Assembly (NCBI RefSeq): GCF_012843265.1
Contig: NZ_JABAIT010000009.1
Location: forward strand, 1-64,000
Reading direction: 5' to 3'
Origin: Bacillus sp. DNRA2
Lineage (GTDB): Bacteria > Bacillota > Bacilli > Bacillales > Cytobacillaceae
DNA length: 64,000 nucleotides
A program made the position numbers and the translations under genes. Below are positions 1 to 10,132 of the stretch, piece by piece. The notes below the pieces were generated by a model that was not told the origin of the DNA, did not search any database, and worked only from the letters and a program-made list of their open reading frames with translations. The stretch's first letter is position 1; every line of letters begins with the position of its first letter.

Positions 1-40
1 CCCCTTATCCCCATATTCTGAAATTCAAGTATATAAAAAA

Positions 41-90
41 ATACCTGTAGGTGAAACACTCTTTTTTTCGAGTGTCCTACCTACAGGTAC
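41..90. terminator. Strong intrinsic hairpin, probable terminator
   Basis: Arms acctgtaggt and acctacaggt are perfectly complementary, with a second inner stem acactc/gagtgt around a T-rich loop. It lies just past the stop of the minus-strand gene at 111-611 and probably also serves whatever lies left of the window. No long T run follows on either strand, so its strength as a terminator is uncertain. Confidence 0.55.
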
Positions 91-110
91 CATTTTAATC
101 CATGCCCTCT

Positions 111-611
111 TTATTTTTGCTTCATGAAAAAAATAAACCCAACACCAACCAATAAAACTGGCCAATACTTAAGTAGCAGTGCACCGTTTGACTCGAGCGT
201 TCCTATCCAATCATTGAGACTGTCTTGGAACAACAGAGCGACTGCTATTCCTAAGAAAATAAGCCCATTTGCTAGTCCGTTTCCGGTCATCTGAAAACTG
301 AGAATGAATGCAAAGGCCACGATTAAGATAAATACCCCAATATGGTCGGGCCAAATGTGCAGATGAGTCACTACGTGATAGTGAAGTCCGAAGCCAAATA
401 AAATGACCCCCGGAAAAATTAACGCATGTTCGCCTCCTGCGTAACCTTGCCACAGCATCGCAATACCAACAATCATCATCAGTGTTGGCCATCCAACAAA
501 CTGTTGAAGAAAGTCAATTTTTGTATTTTGTAGCAGAAAATATCCCCCAAAGCCAATCAATAGAATCCCAAGAAAATACCGTTGATTTTTCACTTTTACC
601 CCCACTTCCAA
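111..611 (-). CDS. Small polytopic membrane protein, LiaF/LiaI-like transmembrane family
   Basis: This 166-residue protein is almost entirely hydrophobic, with about six membrane segments at roughly residues 13-30, 38-55, 64-80, 87-106, 111-130 and 146-163. Two segments begin with the pattern W-P (VGWPTLMMIVGI and KYWPVLLVGVG), which is typical of the transmembrane half of LiaF-like and DUF5668-type proteins. The C-terminal sensory domain of LiaF is absent. The start is TTG at 611 with AAGGGAG on the minus strand (617-623) five bases upstream. It diverges from hemA and shares no operon with it. A role in envelope stress is only an analogy with LiaF; the exact function is unknown. Confidence 0.7.
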   Translation of the reverse strand: MEVGVKVKNQRYFLGILLIGFGGYFLLQNTKIDFLQQFVGWPTLMMIVGIAMLWQGYAGGEHALIFPGVILFGFGLHYHVVTHLHIWPDHIGVFILIVAFAFILSFQMTGNGLANGLIFLGIAVALLFQDSLNDWIGTLESNGALLLKYWPVLLVGVGFIFFMKQK

Positions 612-965
612 AAAGGCTCCCTTGAAAAATATCTCTTTTTTTGTTACTCTTCATAAGAAAGAATATGTCGATTTATAGCATACGAAAAAGGTCATCTATA
701 TAAAAGTACCTTGATTGGATATAAATGGTCAATATTTAAATAGTAAAACATATATTTTTTTCATAATAGATTAGGTTATTTTAGAAAATTGGGATTTTTA
801 AAGAGGTGACTAAACTTTTTCAGTTGATAACCATGGGGGATGGTTAAGCATTTTTTGTCACTTGAATTTAACTTTATGTTCACATTTCCAATCAGATGAA
901 AATTACCAACATGATATAATGAGTTATGGCGAATATGCAATTTTATTAGGGGGGTCAATAAGAAA
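612..965. other. Intergenic region upstream of hemA
   Basis: This AT-rich stretch of about 350 bases separates the minus-strand membrane gene from hemA. I see no credible gene in it. The only supported element is the hemA promoter at its right end. Confidence 0.6.
912..920 (+). promoter_or_regulatory. Extended -10 promoter of the hem operon
   Basis: TGATATAAT is a perfect extended -10 element (TG-N-TATAAT), 46 bases before the hemA start. No good -35 box lies at the usual distance, which fits an extended -10 vegetative promoter. The hemA ribosome binding site AGGGGGG follows at about 948-954. Confidence 0.6.
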
Positions 966-2312
966 ATGCATATTATTGTTGTCGGTCTTAATTACAAAAC
1001 TGCCCCTGTAGAGATTCGTGAACGTTTAACGTTCAATGAGGCGAACATTGGCGAAGCAATGCACATATTAAGATCGAAAAAAAGCATCCTAGAAAATGTT
1101 ATTATTTCTACTTGTAACCGTACGGAAATATATGCGGTCGTGGATCAGCTTCACACTGGCCGTTATTATATTAAAGAATTCCTGTCCGAATGGTTCAATT
1201 TAGACCAGGACGAGTTCTCTCCATACTTGTTTATCTATGAGCAGGATGGTGCAGTAGAACACTTGTTTAAGGTGGCGTGTGGTCTTAATTCAATGGTATT
1301 AGGTGAAACGCAAATCCTTGGACAGGTCCGTTCAAGTTTCTTGTTGGCTCAAAAGGAAGAAACATCTGGCACAGTCTTTAACCAGTTGTTTAAACAAGCC
1401 GTTACCGTTGCTAAGCGTGGTCATTCAGAAACTGATATTGGTGCAAACGCTGTCTCTGTCAGCTATGCGGCAGTGGAGCTTGCCAAAAAAATATTTGGTA
1501 CGCTTAATGAGAAAAATGTGCTCATTCTTGGAGCAGGAAAGATGGGCGAGCTTGCCATTCAAAATCTTCATGCTAACGGTGCAAGCAAAGTAACGGTGAT
1601 TAACCGTACTTTTGAAAAAGCATTGGATTTAGCAAGTCGTTTTGACGGTGAAGCCAAAACGCTTCAAGAACTGCAATGTGCCCTAGTTGAAGCTGACATT
1701 ATGATTAGTTCAACTGGTGCATCACAATTTGTCATCACAAAAGAGATGATGCAAAACATTACGAAATTACGCAAGGGCAATCCATTATTTATGGTTGATA
1801 TCGCAGTGCCACGCGATTTAGATCCGCAAATTGCCGAGCTTGAGGGCGTGTTTTTATACGATATTGATGACTTGGAAGGTATTGTTGAAGCCAATCTACA
1901 AGAGCGGAAGAAAGCAGCCGAAAAGATTATGCTCATGATTGAAAAGGAAATTGTCGATTTCAAGCAATGGCTAAGTCTACTAGGTGTTGTGCCTGTTATT
2001 TCTGCCTTGCGTGAAAAAGCGCTTTTAATTCAATCAGAAACAATGAACAGCATGGAAAGAAAGCTGTCACATCTTTCTGAGCGTGATATAAAAGTCATTA
2101 ATAAGCATACGAAAAGTATTATTAATCAAATGCTAAAGGATCCAATCCTCCAAGCAAAAGAGCTAGCTGGAGAATCTAATGCTTCTCAACAACTTGATTT
2201 ATTTGTTAAAATTTTCAATATTGAGGATTTAGTTGAGAAACAGCGCGTATTGAAAGCAGCCGAAACGAAAGCTGAAAAGGTACAAGTTCCACAGGCTTCC
2301 TTCCAAGTATAA
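966..2312 (+). CDS. hemA: Glutamyl-tRNA reductase HemA
   Basis: HemA reduces glutamyl-tRNA(Glu) to glutamate-1-semialdehyde with NADPH, the first committed step of the C5 heme pathway in the cytoplasm. The protein is 448 residues, a normal length. The catalytic cysteine sits in STCNR at residues 48-52 (Cys50), the substrate-domain motif [12 protein letters not shown] follows near 110, and the NADPH-binding loop LGAGKMG lies near 190. The C-terminal part is the helical dimerization domain. The start is ATG at 966 behind a strong AGGGGGG site. It is the first gene of hemAXCDBL; in B. subtilis HemX affects HemA level, and the same arrangement here suggests the same control. Confidence 0.97.
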   Translation: MHIIVVGLNYKTAPVEIRERLTFNEANIGEAMHILRSKKSILENVIISTCNRTEIYAVVDQLHTGRYYIKEFLSEWFNLDQDEFSPYLFIYEQDGAVEHLFKVACGLNSMVLGETQILGQVRSSFLLAQKEETSGTVFNQLFKQAVTVAKRGHSETDIGANAVSVSYAAVELAKKIFGTLNEKNVLILGAGKMGELAIQNLHANGASKVTVINRTFEKALDLASRFDGEAKTLQELQCALVEADIMISSTGASQFVITKEMMQNITKLRKGNPLFMVDIAVPRDLDPQIAELEGVFLYDIDDLEGIVEANLQERKKAAEKIMLMIEKEIVDFKQWLSLLGVVPVISALREKALLIQSETMNSMERKLSHLSERDIKVINKHTKSIINQMLKDPILQAKELAGESNASQQLDLFVKIFNIEDLVEKQRVLKAAETKAEKVQVPQASFQV

Positions 2313-2326
2313 GTGAGGTTCTGTCC

Positions 2327-3160
2327 ATGTTTGATTTATATATGACTCGGCTGCACGAACTTACGGTTATTGTGTATGCCATAAGTGTGCTCTTATATTT
2401 TATTGATTTTCTTGATAATAACCGGAAGGCTAATCGAGTAGCCTTCTGGTTACTTGCATTTGTATGGGGGCTTCAAACAACTTTTTTCATTCTTTATATG
2501 GTAAAAACGGGTAGATTTCCGGTTCTCACCGTGTTTGAAGGTCTATATTTCTATTCTTGGATTTTGGTGACGTTGTCGCTTGGAATTAATCGATTACTTC
2601 GGATGGACTTCATTGTCTTTTTCACCAATATCCTCGGCTTTATCATAATGGCTATCCATACTTTTGCACCGGTTCAATATAACTCAGTCGTCATGGCAAA
2701 GCAGCTTGTGAGTGAGCTTTTACTCATTCATATTACTATGGCCATCCTTTCTTACGGGGCATTCACCTTTTCTTTCGTGTTTTCCCTATTGTACTTGATT
2801 CAATATGATTTATTGAAAAGGAAGAAATGGGGGACAAGACTGACAAGGATTGCCGATTTGTCAAAGTTAGAACGGCTATCCTATGTATTAAATGTAATTG
2901 GGGTTCCGATACTATTTATAAGTTTAGTTCTAGGACTTCAATGGGCCTTGATCAAATTACCCAATGTAATTTGGTATGATCCGAAGGTCATTAGTTCCTT
3001 TATCATGCTCTGCACTTACAGCGTTTATATTTACTTGCGGGTACGGAAAAATGTATATGGCCGGACACTCGCATTTTGGAATATGGCATCATTTTTGATT
3101 GTCATTTTAAACTTCTTTTTATTTGGAAAACTATCAACATTTCATATTTGGTATGCATAA
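2327..3160 (+). CDS. hemX: HemX, membrane protein of the heme operon (cytochrome c assembly family)
   Basis: A 277-residue integral membrane protein with about eight hydrophobic segments, of the CcsA/HemX-type cytochrome c assembly family. In B. subtilis HemX lowers the amount of HemA protein and is not itself a heme-pathway enzyme. It starts at ATG 2327, 14 bases after hemA, and is followed 15 bases later by hemC, so it is cotranscribed with both. The identification rests on position in the operon and on the membrane pattern. Confidence 0.92.
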   Translation: MFDLYMTRLHELTVIVYAISVLLYFIDFLDNNRKANRVAFWLLAFVWGLQTTFFILYMVKTGRFPVLTVFEGLYFYSWILVTLSLGINRLLRMDFIVFFTNILGFIIMAIHTFAPVQYNSVVMAKQLVSELLLIHITMAILSYGAFTFSFVFSLLYLIQYDLLKRKKWGTRLTRIADLSKLERLSYVLNVIGVPILFISLVLGLQWALIKLPNVIWYDPKVISSFIMLCTYSVYIYLRVRKNVYGRTLAFWNMASFLIVILNFFLFGKLSTFHIWYA

Positions 3161-3175
3161 TTCAAGGAGGCTGTC

Positions 3176-4111
3176 ATGAGAAAAATTATTGTAGGTTCAA
3201 GACGTAGCAAACTAGCGTTAACACAAACGAACTGGGTGATCGCTCAATTAAAAAGCTTAGATCCTTCTTTTGATTTCGAAGTAAAAGAAATCGTTACAAA
3301 AGGAGACCGCATTTTAGATGTAACTTTATCTAAAGTAGGTGGGAAAGGTCTTTTTGTAAAAGAAATCGAGCAAGCTATGCTTGATAAAGAGATCGATATG
3401 GCAGTCCACAGTATGAAAGATATGCCTGCAGTCCTTCCTGAAGGCTTAACAATTGGATGTATTCCACATCGTGAAGACCACCGCGATGTGCTAATTTCAA
3501 AAGACAATGTTCCTTTTAATCAATTAAAACAAGGTGCGGTTATTGGTACTAGCAGTTTACGTCGCAGTGCACAGCTTCTAGCGAAGCGCCCGGATCTTGA
3601 AATCAAATGGATTCGTGGTAATATCGATACGCGCGTTGAAAAACTTAAAAATGGCGAGTACGATGCGATTGTTCTTGCAGCTGCTGGACTAAAGCGTCTA
3701 GGATGGGCAGAGGAAGTTATCAGCGATTATATCGATGCAGATCTTTGTGTACCTGCAGTTGGACAAGGTGCCCTTTCAATCGAATGCCGTGCTGATGATG
3801 AGGATTTATTGGAATTATTTGCTAAATTCACTTGTAAAAATACAGACCGTGCCGTGCGCGCTGAACGTGCTTTCCTTCAAAAAATGGAAGGCGGCTGCCA
3901 AGTGCCGATTGCTGGCTACGCTTATATTAATGAACAGGACGAAGTCGTTTTAACTGGTTTAGTTGCTTCTCCTGATGGAAACACCATCATTAAAGAACAA
4001 ACAGTTGGTCAAAACCCAGAAGATATCGGAGTGATCGTCGCTGAACGCTTGATTGAAAAAGGCGGGAAAGATTTGATTGACCAAGTGAAAGCAGAGCTTG
4101 ATCAAGAATGA
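3176..4111 (+). CDS. hemC: Porphobilinogen deaminase HemC
   Basis: HemC (hydroxymethylbilane synthase) joins four porphobilinogen units into the linear tetrapyrrole hydroxymethylbilane. The 311-residue protein shows the conserved N-terminus [12 protein letters not shown], the VHSMKDMP substrate loop near residue 80, [11 protein letters not shown] near 123 and the cofactor site GGCQVP, whose Cys241 carries the dipyrromethane. It overlaps hemD by four bases, so translation of the two is probably coupled. Ribosome binding site AAGGAGG precedes ATG 3176. Confidence 0.97.
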   Translation: MRKIIVGSRRSKLALTQTNWVIAQLKSLDPSFDFEVKEIVTKGDRILDVTLSKVGGKGLFVKEIEQAMLDKEIDMAVHSMKDMPAVLPEGLTIGCIPHREDHRDVLISKDNVPFNQLKQGAVIGTSSLRRSAQLLAKRPDLEIKWIRGNIDTRVEKLKNGEYDAIVLAAAGLKRLGWAEEVISDYIDADLCVPAVGQGALSIECRADDEDLLELFAKFTCKNTDRAVRAERAFLQKMEGGCQVPIAGYAYINEQDEVVLTGLVASPDGNTIIKEQTVGQNPEDIGVIVAERLIEKGGKDLIDQVKAELDQE

Positions 4112-4893
4112 TCGAATCAACACCTTTATTAGGTAAAACAATATTGATTCCAAGAGGAAAAGGGCAAGCAAAGCCCTTTTCCGATTTAGTGCGACAATAT
4201 GGTGGAGTTCCGGTAGAAATTCCACTTATTGCTTTTCGTCCCGTAACGTTAACCGCTGAATTACGTCAGATGATTAACGATTTACATACATATGATTGGC
4301 TTATTTTAACAAGCAATGTTGCTGTTAATACGTTTTTTAGTATTATCGGTGAAAAAGGGAAGGGATCACTTCCAAAAATCGCTGTCATCGGTGCTAGAAC
4401 AAAGGAAATTTTGCTTGGGCGCGGAGTACCGGTTGATTTTACCCCAAAAGAATATGTCGCAGAAGGATTTGTCGAGGAGTTTTTGCCGCTCGTTAAACCT
4501 GGAATGAAGGTGTTGATTCCGAAGGGGAATTTAGCTCGTGATTTTATTGCACAAAGTTTAAGCGAAGCCGGGGCAAATGTAACCGAAATAGTGATTTATG
4601 AAACCTTCGCTCCCGAGGAGAGCAAGAATAAACTTGTAGAGTTTTTAGAAAAAGAAGAACTTGATGTGCTCACCTTCACGAGTCCGTCGACGATTGATCA
4701 TTTCATGGAAATCGTTGAAGAGAAGCAATTACAGGATAAAATAAAAGCCTGTATGATTGCAGTGATTGGTCCAGTGTCAAAAAATAAAGCCATCCAACAC
4801 GGACTAACTGTTGACGTTTGTCCGCAAGATTACACTGTAAAAGATATGCTACTCGCCGTAATTGATTTATTAAATCAAACGACAACTACATAA
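4108..4893 (+). CDS. hemD: Uroporphyrinogen-III synthase HemD
   Basis: HemD cyclizes hydroxymethylbilane with inversion of ring D to give uroporphyrinogen III, the branch point to heme, siroheme and cobalamin. The 261-residue protein is the usual length and begins with the family pattern [11 protein letters not shown]. It also contains the motif [11 protein letters not shown] near residue 190 and [12 protein letters not shown] near 215. The family is poorly conserved, so the call leans on the operon: hemC overlaps its start and hemB follows. Confidence 0.93.
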   Translation: MIESTPLLGKTILIPRGKGQAKPFSDLVRQYGGVPVEIPLIAFRPVTLTAELRQMINDLHTYDWLILTSNVAVNTFFSIIGEKGKGSLPKIAVIGARTKEILLGRGVPVDFTPKEYVAEGFVEEFLPLVKPGMKVLIPKGNLARDFIAQSLSEAGANVTEIVIYETFAPEESKNKLVEFLEKEELDVLTFTSPSTIDHFMEIVEEKQLQDKIKACMIAVIGPVSKNKAIQHGLTVDVCPQDYTVKDMLLAVIDLLNQTTTT

Positions 4894-4912
4894 ATTGGAG
4901 GTTGTGAAAAAA

Positions 4913-5896
4913 ATGAAAGATTTACAATTTACACGCCATCGCCGCTTACGTTCAAGTGCCAACATGCGAGCACTTGTGCGCGAAAACCATTTAAGTGTTG
5001 ACGATTTTATTTACCCGATTTTCGTCATTGAAGGAAGCAACATTCGCAATGAAATTTCATCCATGCCGGGAATTTATCAATTATCATTGGATAATCTGGC
5101 TACAGAAATGGACGAAGTGGTGGCTTTAGGAATTAAATCTGTTCTATTATTCGGGATTCCTTCTGAAAAAGATGCCTGTGGCTCTGGCGCTTACCATGAC
5201 CACGGGATTGTTCAAGAAGGTACTCGTTTTATTAAAGAAAACTATCCTGATGTCTTGGTTGTTGCGGATACTTGCCTTTGCGAGTACACAAGCCACGGCC
5301 ATTGCGGCTTAATTGAAAATGGTGTGGTGTTAAATGACGCATCACTTGATTTGCTAGTGCAAACAGCAGTAAGCCAAGCGAAGGCTGGAGCTGACATTAT
5401 CGCCCCATCTAACATGATGGATGGATTCGTTACAGCTATCCGTGCTGGTTTAGACGAAGCTGGCTTTGAAAATATTCCAATTATGTCTTATGCCGTAAAA
5501 TATGCATCCGCGTTCTACGGTCCATTCCGTGAAGCAGCTGAAAGTACACCGCAATTTGGCGATCGTAAGGCGTATCAAATGGATCCTGCCAATCGCATTG
5601 AAGCGCTTCGCGAAGCAGAATCTGACGTGTTGGAAGGAGCGGATTTCTTAATTGTGAAGCCAGGTCTTCCATATTTAGATATCGTCCGTGATGTGAAAAA
5701 TAATTTCAATCTGCCAGTTGTCATTTACAACGTGAGCGGGGAGTATTCCATGGTTAAAGCAGCTGCTCAAAACGGCTGGGTTGATGAAAAGAACACTGTA
5801 CTTGAAATGCTAACAGGCATGAAGCGTGCAGGGGGAGACCTTATCATTACTTATTTTGCAAAAGATGCCGCTAAGTGGCTTAAGGAACAATCATAA
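4913..5896 (+). CDS. hemB: Delta-aminolevulinic acid dehydratase HemB (porphobilinogen synthase)
   Basis: HemB condenses two 5-aminolevulinate molecules to porphobilinogen. I place the start at ATG 4913 (327 residues), because the GGAGG site at 4897-4901 lies inside any longer reading from TTG 4895. The zinc-type cysteine motif [14 protein letters not shown] is present near residue 120. The two active-site lysines lie in the contexts [13 protein letters not shown] and [12 protein letters not shown]. It is the fifth gene of the heme operon. Confidence 0.96.
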   Translation: MKDLQFTRHRRLRSSANMRALVRENHLSVDDFIYPIFVIEGSNIRNEISSMPGIYQLSLDNLATEMDEVVALGIKSVLLFGIPSEKDACGSGAYHDHGIVQEGTRFIKENYPDVLVVADTCLCEYTSHGHCGLIENGVVLNDASLDLLVQTAVSQAKAGADIIAPSNMMDGFVTAIRAGLDEAGFENIPIMSYAVKYASAFYGPFREAAESTPQFGDRKAYQMDPANRIEALREAESDVLEGADFLIVKPGLPYLDIVRDVKNNFNLPVVIYNVSGEYSMVKAAAQNGWVDEKNTVLEMLTGMKRAGGDLIITYFAKDAAKWLKEQS

Positions 5897-5958
5897 TTTT
5901 TATTTTTAAGAGAAAAATAAAATAGAATATCTACGATAATGAACATAAGGAGATTATC

Positions 5959-7248
5959 ATGCGCTCTTACGAAAAATCTATCGCAGCATTTCAAGAAGCT
6001 AAAACATTAATGCCTGGCGGTGTGAACTCACCAGTGCGCGCCTTCAAATCGGTGAACATGGATCCGATTTTCATGGCAAGCGGCAAAGGCTCTAAAATTT
6101 ACGATATCGATGGCAATGAATATATTGATTACGTTCTTTCATGGGGACCGCTAATTCTTGGCCATACAAACGACCGTGTTGTTGAAGCTATTAAAAAGGT
6201 TGCTGAACTTGGTACAAGCTTCGGCGCTCCATCCTTAATTGAAAATGAAGTGGCAAAACTTGTTCGTGACCGCGTTCCTTCAATCGAAGTGATTCGCATG
6301 GTTTCTTCAGGTACTGAAGCGACGATGAGTGCATTACGCTTAGCGCGCGGTTACACAGGCCGTAATAAAATCTTAAAGTTTGAAGGCTGTTACCACGGTC
6401 ATGGTGATTCCTTGCTCATTAAAGCAGGCTCAGGCGTCGCTACACTAGGTTTACCAGATAGCCCAGGTGTTCCTGAGGGTGTAGCTAAAAACACGATTAC
6501 GGTCGCTTACAACGATTTAGAGAGCGTTCGCTATGCGTTCGAACAATTCGGCGATGACATCGCTTGTATCATCGTTGAACCAGTTGCAGGGAATATGGGT
6601 GTGGTTCCACCACAACCAGGATTCTTGGAAGGCTTACGTGAAATCACTACGCAATACGGCGCGTTATTGATTTTTGATGAAGTCATGACTGGCTTCCGTG
6701 TTGGTTACAATTGTGCACAAGGCTATTTCGGAATTACGCCTGACATCACTTGCCTTGGAAAAGTAATCGGTGGTGGACTTCCAGTGGGTGCCTATGGTGG
6801 TAAAGCGGAAATCATGGAGCAAATCGCTCCTGCAGGACCAATTTATCAAGCAGGTACTTTGTCTGGAAACCCATTAGCAATGACTGCAGGTCTTGAAACA
6901 CTAAGCCAGCTAACTCCGGCTGATTATGAGGAATTCATTCGTAAAGCGGACATACTAGAAGCGGGCTTTAAAGCAGCTGCAGCCAAGTACGATGTTCCAT
7001 TAACTTGCAACCGTGCAGGCTCAATGATTGGCTTCTTCTTTACAAATGAAAATGTAATTAACTACGAAACAGCGAAAACTTCTGATTTGGAATTTTTCGC
7101 AAACTATTTCCGTGAAATGGCGAACGAAGGCGTATTCCTACCACCTTCACAGTTTGAAGGAATCTTCCTTTCAACTTCCCACACGGATGAAGACATCCAA
7201 AAAACTATCGCTGCAGCAGAAAAGGCATTCTCTAAGCTGCGCGGGTAA
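5959..7248 (+). CDS. hemL: Glutamate-1-semialdehyde 2,1-aminomutase HemL
   Basis: HemL is a PLP enzyme that converts glutamate-1-semialdehyde to 5-aminolevulinate, the step after HemA. The 429-residue protein has the family start with [13 protein letters not shown], the PLP-binding region [16 protein letters not shown] and the Schiff-base lysine in [13 protein letters not shown] near residue 268. ATG 5959 follows AAGGAG. A 62-base gap with a weak AT-only hairpin separates it from hemB; it is still the natural end of the operon, since a strong terminator follows at 7255. Confidence 0.97.
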   Translation: MRSYEKSIAAFQEAKTLMPGGVNSPVRAFKSVNMDPIFMASGKGSKIYDIDGNEYIDYVLSWGPLILGHTNDRVVEAIKKVAELGTSFGAPSLIENEVAKLVRDRVPSIEVIRMVSSGTEATMSALRLARGYTGRNKILKFEGCYHGHGDSLLIKAGSGVATLGLPDSPGVPEGVAKNTITVAYNDLESVRYAFEQFGDDIACIIVEPVAGNMGVVPPQPGFLEGLREITTQYGALLIFDEVMTGFRVGYNCAQGYFGITPDITCLGKVIGGGLPVGAYGGKAEIMEQIAPAGPIYQAGTLSGNPLAMTAGLETLSQLTPADYEEFIRKADILEAGFKAAAAKYDVPLTCNRAGSMIGFFFTNENVINYETAKTSDLEFFANYFREMANEGVFLPPSQFEGIFLSTSHTDEDIQKTIAAAEKAFSKLRG

Positions 7249-7254
7249 AGGTTG

Positions 7255-7287
7255 CAGCCCGGAACTGGTTTCCGGGCTGTTTTTTAT
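7255..7287 (+). terminator. Intrinsic terminator of the heme operon
   Basis: The arms agcccgga and tccgggct enclose a short loop and are followed by gtttttt. It begins seven bases after the hemL stop. Confidence 0.9.
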
Positions 7288-7310
7288 GTTCGCTTGCTTG
7301 TTTGTTTGCG

Positions 7311-7450
7311 GTTTATTTGCCAAAATTTTGATTTACTTGCCAAAATCCAGATTTATTTGCCATTTTGCGAATTTACTTGCCAAAATCGAGATTTACTTGC
7401 CATTTTGCGAATTTATTTGCCAAATTCGAGATTTATTTGCCAAAATCAAA
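7311..7450. repeat. Seven tandem 20-bp repeats in the hemL-spoVID gap
   Basis: Seven consecutive units with exact 20-bp spacing start at 7311, 7331, 7351, 7371, 7391, 7411 and 7431. Each begins rTTTAyTTGCC. The second half comes in two main versions, caaaatcgag-like or cattttgcga. An eighth, decayed unit (atttactcac) follows at 7451. Twenty bases is not a codon multiple, so this is not a coding repeat. It lies after a terminator and before a sporulation promoter. Confidence 0.9.
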
Positions 7451-7519
7451 ATTTACTCACAAACCCATATTAATCCCCACTCAATCTCATATTCCTCCAA
7501 CAACCCTGCTTTGTTTTTA

Positions 7520-7548
7520 TCATAAATAAAACCTCCCATACATACAGT
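7520..7548 (+). promoter_or_regulatory. Putative sigma-E promoter of spoVID
   Basis: CATACAGT at 7541-7548 matches the sigma-E -10 consensus CATACAnT exactly. TCATAAA at 7520-7526 resembles the sigma-E -35 and the 14-base spacing is right. The B. subtilis spoVID gene is known to be sigma-E dependent, so the match is expected. Confidence 0.65.
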
Positions 7549-7584
7549 GTAATGACAGTAGAGGGAATGAAGGGAGGAGTCGCT

Positions 7585-8904
7585 TTGTCTCAAGAAAATC
7601 AATCGTTTCTACGATTTTCCTTAGAAGAGTCAGTGTGGTTTCAAAAAGGACAGGAAGTCGCTGATCTATTATCGATCTCTTTAGATCCAAACATCACCAT
7701 CATTGAAAACGATCAATATGTTGCGATTCGCGGCTCGCTTGAATTAACAGGCGAATATAAGAGAGTAGATGAGGAAGTAACTGAACAGGAAGACATCATT
7801 TCCGCACCGAAATTTGTTCAATCCGTTGAGGAACGGGAGGGCGGGCTTTGTGAATTCCTGCACCGATTCCCGGTTGATATCACGATTCCGAATAATCGGA
7901 TTGAAAGTGTGTACGATATCGATGTTTCCATTGATTCGTTCGATTACGCTGTACCGGAACGAAGCTGCCTTCGCCTCGTTGCGGAGCTCACTATTTCAGG
8001 GTTGTACGGGGAGCAGCAAAATGTCCCTATCGATGAAGCTGAGCCAGAGCAAGAATTTGAGGTCGTTCGCGGAGCTTATGAAATTGCAGAAGCACAGCAG
8101 GAAACGGACAGCTATGATGAGGAAGAGGCCGAACCAATTCGCAACTATCAACAAGAGCAGGACGAAGAGCATGAGGTGGAAGAAGAATTTGAACCATTGT
8201 ATCGTTCCGAGCAGGAGGAGCATTCGGAGGAGATAGGCTTGCAAGCTCCATCATATTCTCCAAATTTCATTCTCTCCTACCCTAATGAAGTCGATGACGA
8301 TACGGACGATTTTGACGATGATGACCAGGAGCCAGATCAATTTGATTATCAACGACCGTTTTCAGCAGAAGCTAAGCGGCAGCCTGAAGAGGAAGTTGCA
8401 AATGACTCGCCATTTTCATGGGTAAAGCCTGCAGCGGTGTCACAACCTGAACCACCATCACCGCCTGCAATTCCAAAGCTTCCAGAGTTTACTTTCTCAT
8501 CAAAACGATCTGAGCAATCTCCACAGCAAGAGTTGAATATCGAACCGAGTTTTGAAAGTCCTGATACTGCTAAGTATGAATCGGCACAGTATTCTCAGGC
8601 GGAGAGTCCAGAGCTAGAATCATCTTCCTCGTCTTCGTCGCCGCAGGAAAAGAAAAGCATAATGCAAAAGTTAACTAAAAAGAAGAGCATGTCCATTTCT
8701 GAGTTTTTAGGACGCAAGACAGATAATGAATTACAGGCGAAACTAAAGGTGTGCATAGTGCAACATGGCGACACCCTTGATCGAATTTCGGAGCGCTATG
8801 AATTACCAATCCAGCAGATTATGCGGGTCAACCATTTAGAGGCGAACCAGGATGTGTATGAAGGGCAAGTCCTTTATATACCGGAAACAGCAGCCAACAA
8901 ATAA
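7585..8904 (+). CDS. spoVID: Spore coat assembly protein SpoVID
   Basis: SpoVID acts in the mother cell on the forespore surface, where it drives encasement by coat proteins and binds SafA and SpoIVA. I choose TTG 7585 (439 residues) because GGGAGG at 7572-7577 lies seven bases upstream; the reading frame is open from 7552. The N-terminal SpoVID domain shows FSLEESVWFQKGQEVADLLSIS-type sequence followed by a RGSLELTGEY stretch. The middle is long, acidic and low in complexity (many Glu, Asp, Gln and Ser), as usual for the family. The C-terminus is a LysM domain (VQHGDTLDRIS through GQVLYIPE). ysxE follows, as in B. subtilis. SafA, its partner, is encoded at 50796. Confidence 0.93.
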   Translation: MSQENQSFLRFSLEESVWFQKGQEVADLLSISLDPNITIIENDQYVAIRGSLELTGEYKRVDEEVTEQEDIISAPKFVQSVEEREGGLCEFLHRFPVDITIPNNRIESVYDIDVSIDSFDYAVPERSCLRLVAELTISGLYGEQQNVPIDEAEPEQEFEVVRGAYEIAEAQQETDSYDEEEAEPIRNYQQEQDEEHEVEEEFEPLYRSEQEEHSEEIGLQAPSYSPNFILSYPNEVDDDTDDFDDDDQEPDQFDYQRPFSAEAKRQPEEEVANDSPFSWVKPAAVSQPEPPSPPAIPKLPEFTFSSKRSEQSPQQELNIEPSFESPDTAKYESAQYSQAESPELESSSSSSSPQEKKSIMQKLTKKKSMSISEFLGRKTDNELQAKLKVCIVQHGDTLDRISERYELPIQQIMRVNHLEANQDVYEGQVLYIPETAANK

Positions 8905-8915
8905 GGAATTCATTT

Positions 8916-8950
8916 GAGCAGGTAGATTTCGACCTGCTCTCCTGTTTTTT
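8916..8950 (+). terminator. Hairpin after spoVID
   Basis: Perfect arms gagcaggt (8916-8923) and acctgctc (8932-8939) are followed by tcctgtttttt. The T run starts four bases late, so termination may be partial, allowing readthrough into ysxE. Confidence 0.65.
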
Positions 8951-9005
8951 CAAATTAACCCGTCTTAAAGAGCTTCGCTTTACTGATTGAAAGTGAGTGA
9001 AATAC

Positions 9006-10064
9006 ATGAGTTCAAACATTAATCTTGATGAAGTATCTGCTATTCTTTCGAGCTACGGGGTAAAGCCATATTTTGTTGAGGATTTGGGAAAAATTAAGCG
9101 TATTACGTCTGAAAAAGGGATGTTTGCTTTAAAATCGATACCGCCAGCGCAAGGTACTGAATTTATTCGTCACATCCAGTTTTTATATCAAAAAGGATAT
9201 AATCGTGTCGTTCCGATTTATCCAACGCTTGATGGACGTTATGCTGTACTCCACCAAAACATGCTGTATTATTTAATGCCATGGCTACCGAATGAGGTCA
9301 AGGAAGAGCACGATGATAAAAATAAAAAATTGTTCCGTGAGTTAGCGCGACTGCATACCTTATCTGTTCGTGAATATCCGATCCGAAAGGAAGAACGCAA
9401 GGAGCACTATGAAAATACACTGCTTGCGCTTGAAAAGGATGAAGAGTTTTTAGTCGGTTTCTTGGAACGTTGCGAAAAGAAAGTCTACATGTCTCCGTTT
9501 GAACTGCAATTTTGTACTTATTACAATGATATTCATTCAGCCTTGCGTTTTTCAAAACAGCAGCTTGAAGAATGGTATGAAAAAACAAAGGATGAAGAGA
9601 AGATTCGCACAGTATTGATTCATGGGAAATTATCAACGGATCATTTCTTATATGACGATAAGGGCTATGGTTATTTTATGAACTTTGAAAATGCTAAACC
9701 GGGCTCTCCGTATCAGGATTTATTGCCATATTTGTTCCGAACTTTGAAGGGATTTCCGAAATATAGTGAAGACAGTATTAATTGGCTGCAAACCTATTAC
9801 AATTATTTTCCGCTTAAGGATGAGGAAAAGCAGCTTATGCTCAGCTATTTTACCCATCCTACTGCATTGCTTCGCGTCGTGCAAAAATACCATAAGCAGC
9901 AAACGCCTAAGAAGGAAATGAAATATACCCTGCAATTGCAGCGCCATTATTGGCAACTGCGCAATATTGAGTATGTTGTACGGAGGCTAGGTGAAATTGA
10001 TCGCCAACAAAAAGAAAAGGCCCAAGCACAAGCCCAGGCACAGCAAGAAGGAGCCCAACAGTGA
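9006..10064 (+). CDS. ysxE: Spore coat-associated protein YsxE (CotS/APH-like kinase fold)
   Basis: A 352-residue protein of the CotS/YutH/YsxE group, which share the aminoglycoside phosphotransferase fold and are found in spore coats. The expected catalytic-loop region is present as VLIHGKLSTDHFLYDDKGYGYFMNFENAKPGSP. The usual HxD catalytic aspartate is replaced (HGKLST instead of HGDLxx), so kinase activity is doubtful. ATG 9006 is preferred over GTG 8997 because AGTGAG sits eight bases upstream. The C-terminal tail is Gln/Ala-rich. It follows spoVID, and a paralog lies at 52651. Confidence 0.88.
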   Translation: MSSNINLDEVSAILSSYGVKPYFVEDLGKIKRITSEKGMFALKSIPPAQGTEFIRHIQFLYQKGYNRVVPIYPTLDGRYAVLHQNMLYYLMPWLPNEVKEEHDDKNKKLFRELARLHTLSVREYPIRKEERKEHYENTLLALEKDEEFLVGFLERCEKKVYMSPFELQFCTYYNDIHSALRFSKQQLEEWYEKTKDEEKIRTVLIHGKLSTDHFLYDDKGYGYFMNFENAKPGSPYQDLLPYLFRTLKGFPKYSEDSINWLQTYYNYFPLKDEEKQLMLSYFTHPTALLRVVQKYHKQQTPKKEMKYTLQLQRHYWQLRNIEYVVRRLGEIDRQQKEKAQAQAQAQQEGAQQ

Positions 10065-10089
10065 CAATCGTCAACGTGGGCTCCTTTTT
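10050..10089 (+). terminator. Terminator overlapping the end of ysxE
   Basis: ggagcccaac and gtgggctcc form the stem and ctttttc follows. The left arm lies inside the last codons of ysxE. Confidence 0.8.
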
Positions 10090-10090
10090 C

Positions 10091-10131
10091 GCATTAACGC
10101 ATTGGGGGACAGTCCCCCAATGCGTTAATGC
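10091..10131. repeat. 41-bp perfect palindrome with GGGGGACAGTCCCCC core
   Basis: Two perfectly complementary 20-base arms (10091-10110 and 10112-10131) flank one central base. The core GGGGGACAGTCCCCC recurs at 13579-13593, with related flanks. Such palindromes resemble REP elements that TnpA-REP (RAYT) transposases mobilize, but no such gene is in the window. It lies between convergent genes and could also end transcripts. Confidence 0.85.
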
Positions 10132-10132
10132 T

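Noticed and set aside
776-958. 60-codon minus-strand frame upstream of hemA
   Set aside because: No binding site, AT-rich composition, and it covers the hemA promoter.
7311-7450. CRISPR array
   Set aside because: Units are contiguous 20-mers without unique spacers and no cas genes are present.
7252-7525. Plus-strand frames across the 20-bp repeats after hemL
   Set aside because: They begin in or before the hem terminator and the 20-base period shifts frame; no binding site.
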